Shown: one piece after another, positions 1 to 6,527 of the stretch
Position numbering within the stretch: the stretch's first letter is position 1
How the letters are laid out: each line of letters opens with the position of its first letter
Source: Candidatus Sericytochromatia bacterium
GTDB lineage: Bacteria > Cyanobacteriota > Sericytochromatia > UBA7694
Length of the DNA: 15,080 nucleotides
Assembly (NCBI GenBank): GCA_913773825.1
Contig: CAJYHH010000888.1
Location: forward strand, 1-15,080
Direction of reading: 5' to 3'
Position numbers and translations under genes: made by a program
Notes under the pieces: generated by a model
What the model was told of the DNA's origin: nothing
The model's database searches: none
The model's input: only the letters and a program-made list of their open reading frames with translations

Positions 1-606
1 TATGGTGAATATCACTGGAGCTATCGCGAAAAGCAGCGCCGTATGGAAGCCTCTGTGGATTTTCCGGCTGTGCTGCGTCAGCATTATTATCAGGCAGCCG
101 AGTTTCGCTTTTGTCCTGACTATTCAATTTTTGACCGTTTTGATGCACTTGATTTTCAGAGCTGGAACGAAAGTCTTTTGCAGATGTTTGAGAATGGGCA
201 TCATCAGTTTGAAAGTTGGCGTCTAGGACGCGCTCGGCTCGACTGGCCAGACTATCCCACACAGGCACTAAAGCATACTTGGCGGGCAGAATGGCGTTAT
301 CGCGGGACACGTCTGCGCAGGTTTAAGCATTTTCTGACTTATCAAGGCTATGCTCCTGAGTTGTCTGTAGGTGAAAATCTGGGCTTACGTCTGCTTGAAC
401 CTGCGAGTCTGCTGGCCTTGATTTTTCCGTTAGTGGCCTATGGTTGTACTGCAGGTCGCCAGATTGATTGGGTCAGAGCCCAGCTGAGTTCGAGTGCTTT
501 GACCAGTGATGAACTGCTAGAAGATTATCTCCGTACCTGGGGCAGCTATCTGGATCCGAGTTTGCCCGATCGCCTCACTCAGTGGGCACAGGCGGAGCAA
601 GTATGA
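1..606 (+). CDS. C-terminal part of an unrecognised protein in a polysaccharide operon (5' end outside window)
   Basis: The frame is open from the first base and stops at TGA 604-606, so about 201 C-terminal residues are visible and the true start lies upstream. An internal Met at 43 is not needed as a start. I do not recognise the family. The visible part is rich in Trp, Tyr, Arg and Leu, has no signal peptide, and has one hydrophobic stretch (ASLLALIFPLVAYG, about residue 130) that could be a buried helix or a weak membrane segment. The stop overlaps the start of the downstream deacetylase by ATGA, so the two are probably translated together. A deacetylase and a glycosyltransferase follow in the same operon, so a role in glycan synthesis or modification is likely. 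A glycosyltransferase C-terminus is possible but unproven. Confidence 0.75.
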   Translation, partial: YGEYHWSYREKQRRMEASVDFPAVLRQHYYQAAEFRFCPDYSIFDRFDALDFQSWNESLLQMFENGHHQFESWRLGRARLDWPDYPTQALKHTWRAEWRYRGTRLRRFKHFLTYQGYAPELSVGENLGLRLLEPASLLALIFPLVAYGCTAGRQIDWVRAQLSSSALTSDELLEDYLRTWGSYLDPSLPDRLTQWAQAEQV

Positions 607-1460
607 AAAGCACGATTTGCCTGAGTGCAGATATTCATCACAGTAGTCTCAAGACGGGTAATCAACAGCATAGTGATCTGCCTGAAGCTGTTACAGCGGC
701 TCGTTTTGCTGCTTTGCTCAGCGAGTACGGTGTCAAGGCGACGTTTTTTATAAGCGGCAAAACGTTTGCCGAAGAAGCCTGTGAGCTGGCTCCCATTGTT
801 CAAAATCCTTTGATTGAGATTGGGGGGCATAACTGGGATTGTTTTGAGCCCTTACTCTGGCACCGTTTCTGGAATAAAATAAACGGATCTTATAATGGCC
901 CAGCCTGGTATCAACGTCGTGATGCACTTAAAACTATTGCTGCAATTCAGGCTCATACTGGAAGACGCATTGTCAGCTGGCGAAATCATATGTATATGCA
1001 CGGACCACATACTGAATCAGTGTTAGCAGGCTGTGGAATTCGAATTTGCTCTGACGGAGTGAGTAAAAATGCGCTGAGGCCTCAATCACATGCCAGTGGC
1101 CTGTTCAATTTTCCGCTTAATATTCTGCCAGATCATGAACATCTTTATCATGCTGAGCGTACCCCAGAATGGGTGGAGAACTGGGTGCGCCGCTATAACT
1201 GGCGAGATGATTTTGGTTCAGAGTCTTATGATATTGAAACCTGGACTGAGATTGTGCTGCGTCAATTACGCGAGCACGAAGCGCGCGGCGTGATCTCGAA
1301 TCTGATTTTGCATCCGATTACAATGTATTTATGTGATGAGTTTCGCTCAGCGCGGCGGCTCTTAGAGTATCTGGCCTGCCGGCCCCAGCTGTGGATGTGT
1401 GAGGTGGCCGAGCAGTATGCCCGCCTTGATCAACAAGGCGTGATGGAGCACAGCGCATGA
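603..1460 (+). CDS. Divergent polysaccharide deacetylase (CE4/NodB-like)
   Basis: This 285-residue protein has no signal peptide and is probably cytoplasmic. It resembles the NodB/CE4 fold, whose members remove N- or O-acetyl groups from sugars using a metal bound by Asp and two His. Visible landmarks are the N-terminal strand CLSADIHHS (D10, H12), KATFFISG at 46-52, EIGGHNWDC at 72-80, SWRNHMYMHG at 125-134 and the C-terminal LILHP at 234-238. In classical CE4 enzymes motif 2 is H-S/T-x-x-H; here it reads H76-N-W-D-C80, so the second His is Cys. The neighbouring NGPAWYQRRD is, from memory, shared by a subfamily in surface-polysaccharide loci. ATG 603 is chosen over GTG 582 because GGCGGAG lies just upstream and it gives the ATGA overlap with the previous stop. 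Its own stop overlaps the next gene the same way. The substrate is unknown. Confidence 0.85.
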   Translation: MKSTICLSADIHHSSLKTGNQQHSDLPEAVTAARFAALLSEYGVKATFFISGKTFAEEACELAPIVQNPLIEIGGHNWDCFEPLLWHRFWNKINGSYNGPAWYQRRDALKTIAAIQAHTGRRIVSWRNHMYMHGPHTESVLAGCGIRICSDGVSKNALRPQSHASGLFNFPLNILPDHEHLYHAERTPEWVENWVRRYNWRDDFGSESYDIETWTEIVLRQLREHEARGVISNLILHPITMYLCDEFRSARRLLEYLACRPQLWMCEVAEQYARLDQQGVMEHSA

Positions 1461-2434
1461 GTAATTTGCCATTAAACTTGCCCTTAAACAAGGTTCCGCA
1501 TAGGGTTCCGCGCGTCAGCGTAATTATGCGCTGTAAAAATGCTGAAGAAACGCTGGCTGAAGTTCTCAAATCGCTCTTTAGCCAGCGTTTTAAAGATTTT
1601 GAATTAATTGTTGCCGATTCAGGTTCACGCGATCGCAGTCTAAGCTGGCTTCAGGCCTGGCCTCATCGTTTGATTCAGATTCCTGCTCAGGAATATTTTC
1701 CGGGGCGCGTGCTCAATCAGTGCTGTGCGGCAGCTCGGGGTGACATCCTGGTTTTTCTCAATAGCGACGTCGTGATGCTCGGCCCAGATACCTTAGCTGA
1801 ATTACTGGCGCCTTTGCTTCAGGCTCGCGATTCTTCAGGCTCACCTGTAAAGGCAAGTTTTGCCCGGCAGTTGCCGCGTCCTGAAGCGGATCTGTGGGTG
1901 CGGCGTGATTATGCTTTGACTTTTCCTGCCAGTACTCCAGCTCCAGACTGGCTACCGCTTTCACTACCCCTGGCAGCCATGCAGCGTATTGCTTGGGAAG
2001 CGATGCCGTTTTATACCTGGGCCTGGGGGTCTGAAGACAGTGAGTGGGGTCAGCGCGCCCGTGAGTGCGGCTGGCAAATTGTCTATACACCTATGGCACA
2101 GGTTATGCACTCACATAATTATACCTTGCGTCAGCTCACGGGACGCCGGTATATCGAGGGAGAAGCAGATGCCTGGATGAAGCCGACAGCGAGATATTCG
2201 ATCTTGCATGTGCTTTTGAGAACAGCTGCAGATCTGTTTCGCGATACGGCTTATATTCTGAATGTGGCAAAAGGCGGGGGATGGCGGGACATTTTGATGG
2301 CGTTGCCGCGGCGCTGGATATTTCACTGGGCGCATTACAAAGGTTATCAGCTAGGCAAAAAACGCTTGCAATCCGGTTCTCAAGATGCCTCACAGGGCCA
2401 GCGTATGGTGCTGAAACGGCATCCTGCGGCTTAA
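1457..2434 (+). CDS. Family 2 glycosyltransferase
   Basis: A 325-residue GT-A fold glycosyltransferase of the GT2 type, expected to move a sugar from a nucleotide-sugar donor onto a glycan or lipid-linked acceptor on the cytoplasmic side. The N-terminal strand RVSVIMRCKN (19-28), then LIVADSGSRDRS (50-61), gives the nucleotide-binding part. FLNSDV at 100-105 supplies the DxD-like metal motif. WGSEDSEWGQRARECGW at about 190-206 matches the ED-x(3)-R-x(3)-G acceptor and catalytic-base region, and MHSHNYT follows at 217-223, as in rhamnosyltransferase-like GT2 proteins. The basic C-terminal 80 residues could contact the membrane. The start overlaps the deacetylase stop as ATGA, so the gene is the last cistron of this operon. 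The sugar and acceptor cannot be told from sequence. Confidence 0.92.
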   Translation: MSNLPLNLPLNKVPHRVPRVSVIMRCKNAEETLAEVLKSLFSQRFKDFELIVADSGSRDRSLSWLQAWPHRLIQIPAQEYFPGRVLNQCCAAARGDILVFLNSDVVMLGPDTLAELLAPLLQARDSSGSPVKASFARQLPRPEADLWVRRDYALTFPASTPAPDWLPLSLPLAAMQRIAWEAMPFYTWAWGSEDSEWGQRARECGWQIVYTPMAQVMHSHNYTLRQLTGRRYIEGEADAWMKPTARYSILHVLLRTAADLFRDTAYILNVAKGGGWRDILMALPRRWIFHWAHYKGYQLGKKRLQSGSQDASQGQRMVLKRHPAA

Positions 2435-2464
2435 GTCTCAACCGAGACTCTCAACTCGAGTCTC
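2434..2464 (+). promoter_or_regulatory. Overlapping alternative hairpins between glycosyltransferase and nnr
   Basis: AGTCTC (2434-2439) can pair with GAGACT (2444-2449) across a 4-base loop. Alternatively GAGACTC (2444-2450) can pair perfectly with GAGTCTC (2458-2464) across a 7-base loop. The two stems share the middle segment and exclude each other. No T-run follows either, so neither is a standard intrinsic terminator. The first stem begins on the last base of the upstream stop codon. The role is unknown; an RNA end structure, processing site or attenuator-like switch ahead of nnr is possible. Confidence 0.45.
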
Positions 2465-2497
2465 CTGAAGCGTTACAATAATCGCTGGAGGACTTCT

Positions 2498-4003
2498 ATG
2501 CAGATCGTCAACGCCGCTACGATGCAGTCACTTGACCGCCGCACCATTCAAGAGCTCGGTTTGCCTTCCTTAGTCTTAATGGAACGGGCTTCTTTGGGGA
2601 TTACTGAACAGATTTTAGCAACTGGAAAATTGTCCAATCTTCAGATTTTGGCTGGTACCGGCAATAATGGCGGGGACGGTCTGGCGATTGCCCGCTTGCT
2701 GCATAATCAAGGCCATCAAGTTAAAGTCTGGCTGCTCGGTGATGATGCCAAGCGCACGCCAGACAATCAGACCCAGCTGGAGATCTGCCGCCGTTTAGGC
2801 ATTGTGTTAGAGCCTGTGTTAGAAATCCCCACTCAGGAATTACAGACAGCCAGTTTGATTCTTGATGCTTTATTTGGCGTGGGCCTAAGCCGTGAATTAA
2901 CCGGAGACTGGGCGGCTTTTATTCAAGCGGCTAACGCCAGCCCTGCTTATAAAGTGGCGGTGGATATTTCATCAGGCTTACAAGCTGACACAGGAGCTGT
3001 TTTGGGTACAGCCTTTAAAGCGGATTTAACCGTCAGCTGTGCCTTGCCGAAGTGGGCACATTTACTCGATCAGGCTTTAGAATATGTCGGCCAGCTAGAA
3101 GTGGTCGATATTGGTATCCCGCCACAGTATCTGGAACAGCTCACTGAAACGGTTTTAGATCGTGACGCAGCCAAAGCCTGGAAGCCTGGCCCACGGGCTA
3201 AAAACAGCCATAAGGGCAGCTTTGGCAGTCTGGCGATTATTGGCGGTTCACTCGGCATGAGCGGTGCTGCGCGAATGGCTTCAGAAGCTGCGCTCCAGAC
3301 CGGTGTTGGGCTGGTGTTTTTATTTGTCCCGGCCAGTATTCAGGATCAATTGGCCGTCGCTCTGCCTGAAGTCCAGGTGGTGCCTTTGCCTGAAACAGCC
3401 GGACAACTTGCCCCAGAAGCACTAGAGATTCTGCTTCGGCGTTTAGAAAACATGGATGCCATATTATTAGGGCCGGGCATCGGGCGCGGTGATTCAGTGG
3501 GTGAGTTGCTTAAACAACTCTTGCCAGCTTTAAAACAGCCGCTCGTCATTGACGCTGACGGCCTGTGGCATCTGGCCAATCAAGCAGGGCCTTTTGAGCA
3601 GCCTGTGATATTAACCCCCCATCCAGGTGAACTTGCCCGCTTAGTGGGTCATCAAACCAAAGATATTCAGGCTGATCGGGTTGGGGCAGCCCGTGCTGCA
3701 GCCCAGGCTTTTCATGCGGTGATGCTGTTAAAAGGCGCTCGCAGCTTAATCGCTGCCCCTGATGATCGTGTCTGGTTTAACGCTGGTGGCAATCCAGGGA
3801 TGGCACGTGGTGGCATGGGGGATGTATTAGCCGGACTCTGTGCCGGTTTGCTGACCCAGGGCCTAAAACCCGAAGCAGCAGCTGGACTGGCAACTTATTG
3901 GCATGCTTTAGCCGGTGATACAGTAGCTGAAGATTTGCCCGAAACCGCTGTTACAATTCAGCGTCTGCTGGCTGCTCTGCCCGAGGCCTGGATGAGGATA
4001 TAG
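2498..4003 (+). CDS. nnr: Bifunctional NAD(P)H-hydrate repair enzyme (epimerase + ADP/ATP-dependent dehydratase)
   Basis: This 501-residue cytosolic enzyme repairs damaged nicotinamide cofactors. The N-terminal YjeF_N half epimerises R- and S-NAD(P)HX. The C-terminal ribokinase-like half dehydrates S-NAD(P)HX back to NAD(P)H using ADP or ATP. Epimerase landmarks are GTGNNGGDG (53-61), ILDALFGVGL (121-130) and VDISSG (155-160). Dehydratase landmarks are GSFGSLAIIGGS (240-251), LLGPGIGRGD (323-332), IDADGLW (351-357), TPHPGE (373-378), LLKGARSLIA (410-419) and GNPGMARGGMGDVLAG (431-446), with D442 the expected catalytic Asp. Length and domain order match the usual bacterial fusion. The ATG has a strong TGGAGGA six bases upstream. 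It is a housekeeping gene, separated by 63 bases from the polysaccharide operon, and may be co-transcribed or have its own promoter. Confidence 0.97.
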   Translation: MQIVNAATMQSLDRRTIQELGLPSLVLMERASLGITEQILATGKLSNLQILAGTGNNGGDGLAIARLLHNQGHQVKVWLLGDDAKRTPDNQTQLEICRRLGIVLEPVLEIPTQELQTASLILDALFGVGLSRELTGDWAAFIQAANASPAYKVAVDISSGLQADTGAVLGTAFKADLTVSCALPKWAHLLDQALEYVGQLEVVDIGIPPQYLEQLTETVLDRDAAKAWKPGPRAKNSHKGSFGSLAIIGGSLGMSGAARMASEAALQTGVGLVFLFVPASIQDQLAVALPEVQVVPLPETAGQLAPEALEILLRRLENMDAILLGPGIGRGDSVGELLKQLLPALKQPLVIDADGLWHLANQAGPFEQPVILTPHPGELARLVGHQTKDIQADRVGAARAAAQAFHAVMLLKGARSLIAAPDDRVWFNAGGNPGMARGGMGDVLAGLCAGLLTQGLKPEAAAGLATYWHALAGDTVAEDLPETAVTIQRLLAALPEAWMRI

Positions 4004-4005
4004 CC

Positions 4006-4151
4006 CGTTGTGAGTTGTGGGTTCTGGGTTTAAATACGGAAAACGGAATAAAGACAAAGCGGTGTGGCTTTAAGAATGTTTTTTTCATCCTTTGCTTTTC
4101 TTCAAAAACTCAAAGCTCATAACCCACCACCCATAACGCCAGCGCAGCTGG
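4006..4151. repeat. Dispersed inverted-repeat element, copy 1 (downstream of nnr)
   Basis: Two 18-base arms, 4006-4023 and 4121-4138, are inverted repeats with 15 of 18 positions matching, enclosing about 97 bases. The element shares three exact blocks in the same order with the copy at 11869-11934: TGGGTTTAAATAC (4025-4037), ACCCACCACCCATAAC (4122-4137) and CAGCGCAGCTG (4140-4150). Inside it, AAAGCGGTGTG (4056-4066) also occurs at 14946-14956. That block forms a short AAAGC/GCTTT hairpin (4056-4071) followed seven bases later by a T7 run, so the element could also end nnr transcripts. No transposase is encoded, so it looks like a MITE- or REP-like non-autonomous repeat. Confidence 0.65.
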
Positions 4152-4166
4152 CCCAGCTTGCGTCAC

Positions 4167-4194
4167 TTGCAAAATCGGCAATCAACTGTAAAAT
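4167..4194 (+). promoter_or_regulatory. Candidate promoter of the SLH porin gene
   Basis: TTGCAA (4167-4172), a 16-base spacer and TAAAAT (4189-4194) resemble a sigma-70 type -35/-10 pair with 4 of 6 and 5 of 6 consensus bases. Transcription would start near 4201 and give a leader of about 140 bases. The leader contains GACCAT repeated at 4246-4251 and 4257-4262 (11-base spacing), the palindrome GGCATGCC (4265-4272), and a GGGCT/AGCCC hairpin (4286-4302) just ahead of the AAGGAG ribosome site at 4330-4335. These are compatible with leader control but prove nothing. Confidence 0.4.
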
Positions 4195-4341
4195 GACTGT
4201 GAGCGCCCGTTTGCCTGTGGATCTCTCCTGTTTGATTCCCATATCGACCATTAGATGACCATCAGGCATGCCAAGATCGCGCCAGGGGCTGATTAAAAGC
4301 CCGCAATGCTTTAACGATTGTGACAGAACAAGGAGTCAGAC

Positions 4342-6261
4342 ATGGTACCTCGGAAAGCAGCTTTTCTTGCCTCTTCCCTCGCCCTCGGGGTCCTCTTTAC
4401 CGCTGTGGCACCTGCCGCCATGGCTTTTACCCCCGCCAGCGAGATGGTGGACTTAAGCCCTGAGCATTGGGCTTATCGTGCAATTCAGGAGCTGATGGAA
4501 AAATATCAGGTCATCGAGGGCTATCCGGACCGCACCTTCCGCGGCAACCGCACCCTGACCCGCTATGAATTTGCAGCCGCGGTTTATCGCGTCATGACCC
4601 GCGTTGAAGAGCTGATTGCCGCTTCTGGCAATAAAGCCACTCCGCCGGTTGACATTGACCGCACCGACCTTGAAACGATTGCCGCCCTACAAAAAGAGTT
4701 CCGCGCAGAACTCGACACTTATCGGGGTCGTTTAAACCAGCTTGAAGAAAGAATCCGCCTGCTTGATGCCGTCAAAATCGGCGGCTATGCTGAAGTCCGC
4801 TATCGTGACCGCGTGGCCGCAACGGATTCAACCGTGGCATCTTCGCCGCTGTTTAACAGCAATCCCGATGCTGGCCAGGTGAATTCACCAGCCCGTAACT
4901 TTATCACCCGTCGCGACCGCTTTCCCTTCCGCGTCCGCACCCGCTTAGATGTTGACGCCAGTCTGATCCCCCAGATCAAGTACTTCGGTAGCTTTATGGC
5001 TGACGAAGGGGCGTTTTTAGGCAATGCTGCTGGTCAGCAGGCTGTTTTTATTGGCGGCCATGGTGGTGAAGAAGGCTTCCTGGGTGCTCCCTTTTATGTT
5101 CAGCGTTCGTTTGTGAGCGCGGATCTGCCCCTGGGTGACGGGATTTCAACTCCTGCCTTTAGCGTTAAATTTGGTCTGTATAACTTTGACGAAGTGCTGA
5201 CGACTGGTACCCGTCTGCGCAACCACTTTGGTTCTGAGGCCTGGATTGGCCACGGCTACGGGATGGTTGGCTGGGGCGGTGATGAAATCCCAACCGTTAA
5301 CCAGGGTGCTCAGAGCGGCAATAACACTTATACCAACAGCGTATCGCGCTATTGGGCCGGTGGCATTGACGCCAGCCGCGTTGACCCCAACTCCAAGCGC
5401 TATAACCAGACCACTTCTCCCAGTGTCTCGATTGACATGAAATGGGGAGCTTTCTCGATGTTCTTAGGCGCCAATAACGGCTCGTTCTATACCAGCCGCC
5501 TGCTGGCAACCCAGGGCAATCTGTCAGGAATGGGCGCGGTTTCGCGCGGGAATACTTTTGGCTCTCTGATTAATTCAGATGCGGTTGTTGGCAACCTCGA
5601 CCGTTTAAGCCGCATTCGTTCTAACGTGCTGGACCTGCCGGCTGATCTCAATGACGGTTACGGTGTACTCGGTCTTGAACTGGATCTGGGTCGTCCGATT
5701 GGCAACGATGCCGTTCCTGTCCGTCTGGCCCTGCACGGCATGGATTACTGGAACGACGCTGCTTTTGCATTAAGCGGCACCCGTAAAGAAATTTCAGCGG
5801 TTGTCGACATCGGGACCAACGCTTTGGGTGCAACGGCTCAGGTCAACTCGTCCTTTATTGGCTATGACATGGCCTCATTGGGTATCTTTGCCAATAATAT
5901 CGCGGGTAGCGGCGTTGACTTTGGTTTTGGTGGCAAGCTTGCGCTGCGCAGCCTGACTAACTTTGGTGCCAGCAGCTTTGCGGCTTCTAACGTTGGCGCT
6001 TATGTGGGTCTGCCTGATTTTAACGGCAGCATTCCGCGCGTCTTGTTTGCGCTGCGTCAGTCCTTTGGCGATACCTTTGGGACTCAGACGGGTTATCAGC
6101 TCTTAAAAGACTCAGGTTTTACGATTACGGCACCGTTTAAAAACATTGCCAATACCAATCTGGACGTCACACTTGAGTACAACGCCCTGGTTGAAGGCGG
6201 TTTTTATAGCGGCCGCTTTATGGCTCATGACGTTGCCGTGTATACACGCTACAGTTTCTAA
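4342..6261 (+). CDS. SLH-domain outer-membrane porin
   Basis: A 639-residue precursor. Residues 1-28 form a Sec signal peptide (KAAFLASSLALGVLF core, AMA|F cleavage). An SLH domain follows at about 36-88 (DLSPEHWAYRAIQELMEKY, then GYPD and TRYEFAAAVYRV), which in relatives holds the protein to peptidoglycan-linked polymer. A predicted coiled coil spans about 107-145, rich in Glu, Arg and Leu heptads. The rest, from KIGGYAEVRYRDR (145-157) on, is Gly/Asn/aromatic-rich alternating sequence of a beta-barrel and ends in YTRYSF, with the C-terminal Phe typical of BAM-inserted proteins. This order matches cyanobacterial-type SLH porins for ions and small solutes; the solute is unknown. ATG 4342 has AAGGAG at good spacing. 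The gene stands alone and ends at a strong terminator. Confidence 0.92.
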   Translation: MVPRKAAFLASSLALGVLFTAVAPAAMAFTPASEMVDLSPEHWAYRAIQELMEKYQVIEGYPDRTFRGNRTLTRYEFAAAVYRVMTRVEELIAASGNKATPPVDIDRTDLETIAALQKEFRAELDTYRGRLNQLEERIRLLDAVKIGGYAEVRYRDRVAATDSTVASSPLFNSNPDAGQVNSPARNFITRRDRFPFRVRTRLDVDASLIPQIKYFGSFMADEGAFLGNAAGQQAVFIGGHGGEEGFLGAPFYVQRSFVSADLPLGDGISTPAFSVKFGLYNFDEVLTTGTRLRNHFGSEAWIGHGYGMVGWGGDEIPTVNQGAQSGNNTYTNSVSRYWAGGIDASRVDPNSKRYNQTTSPSVSIDMKWGAFSMFLGANNGSFYTSRLLATQGNLSGMGAVSRGNTFGSLINSDAVVGNLDRLSRIRSNVLDLPADLNDGYGVLGLELDLGRPIGNDAVPVRLALHGMDYWNDAAFALSGTRKEISAVVDIGTNALGATAQVNSSFIGYDMASLGIFANNIAGSGVDFGFGGKLALRSLTNFGASSFAASNVGAYVGLPDFNGSIPRVLFALRQSFGDTFGTQTGYQLLKDSGFTITAPFKNIANTNLDVTLEYNALVEGGFYSGRFMAHDVAVYTRYSF

Positions 6262-6293
6262 ACACAGTTTCTAAGCTTTAAACAGCTCTCAAT

Positions 6294-6325
6294 AAAAAAA
6301 AGCGTCCAAGCGGGCGCTTTTTTTT
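6294..6325. terminator. Bidirectional rho-independent terminator
   Basis: An A8 run, AGCGTCC (6301-6307), the loop AAGC, GGGCGCT (6312-6318) and a T8 run form a GC-rich stem with one G-T wobble and U-tracts on both strands. It ends the porin transcript 32 bases after its stop and can also end the opposing HEAT-repeat operon, whose stop lies about 200 bases to the right. The stretch 6326-6527 holds nothing else clear. Confidence 0.92.
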
Positions 6326-6527
6326 ATTTAAACCCAAACCATCCTGGTTAAATCTTTGCAAACCTTTCAGAGACTTGTTGAGGCGTCAAGAGCCAGGTGC
6401 TGAGTGGGTATCTGGATTCCCGTTGCTCTTGGGATTTGTTCAGCTGGTAGGGGCATGTTAGATTGTTTGTTGTTTTAGTGGACCGATCTTTTTCGACAGA
6501 TCTTCTCTGCAGATTCGCCTGCCCGGT

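Noticed and set aside
4064..4258. Plus-strand open frame in the nnr-porin gap
   Set aside because: It lies across the repeat arm and the candidate promoter, lacks a ribosome site and shows no protein-like features.
6337..6349. AACCA-TCC-TGGTT hairpin after the porin terminator
   Set aside because: Five base pairs with a three-base loop and no flanking signal is within chance expectation.
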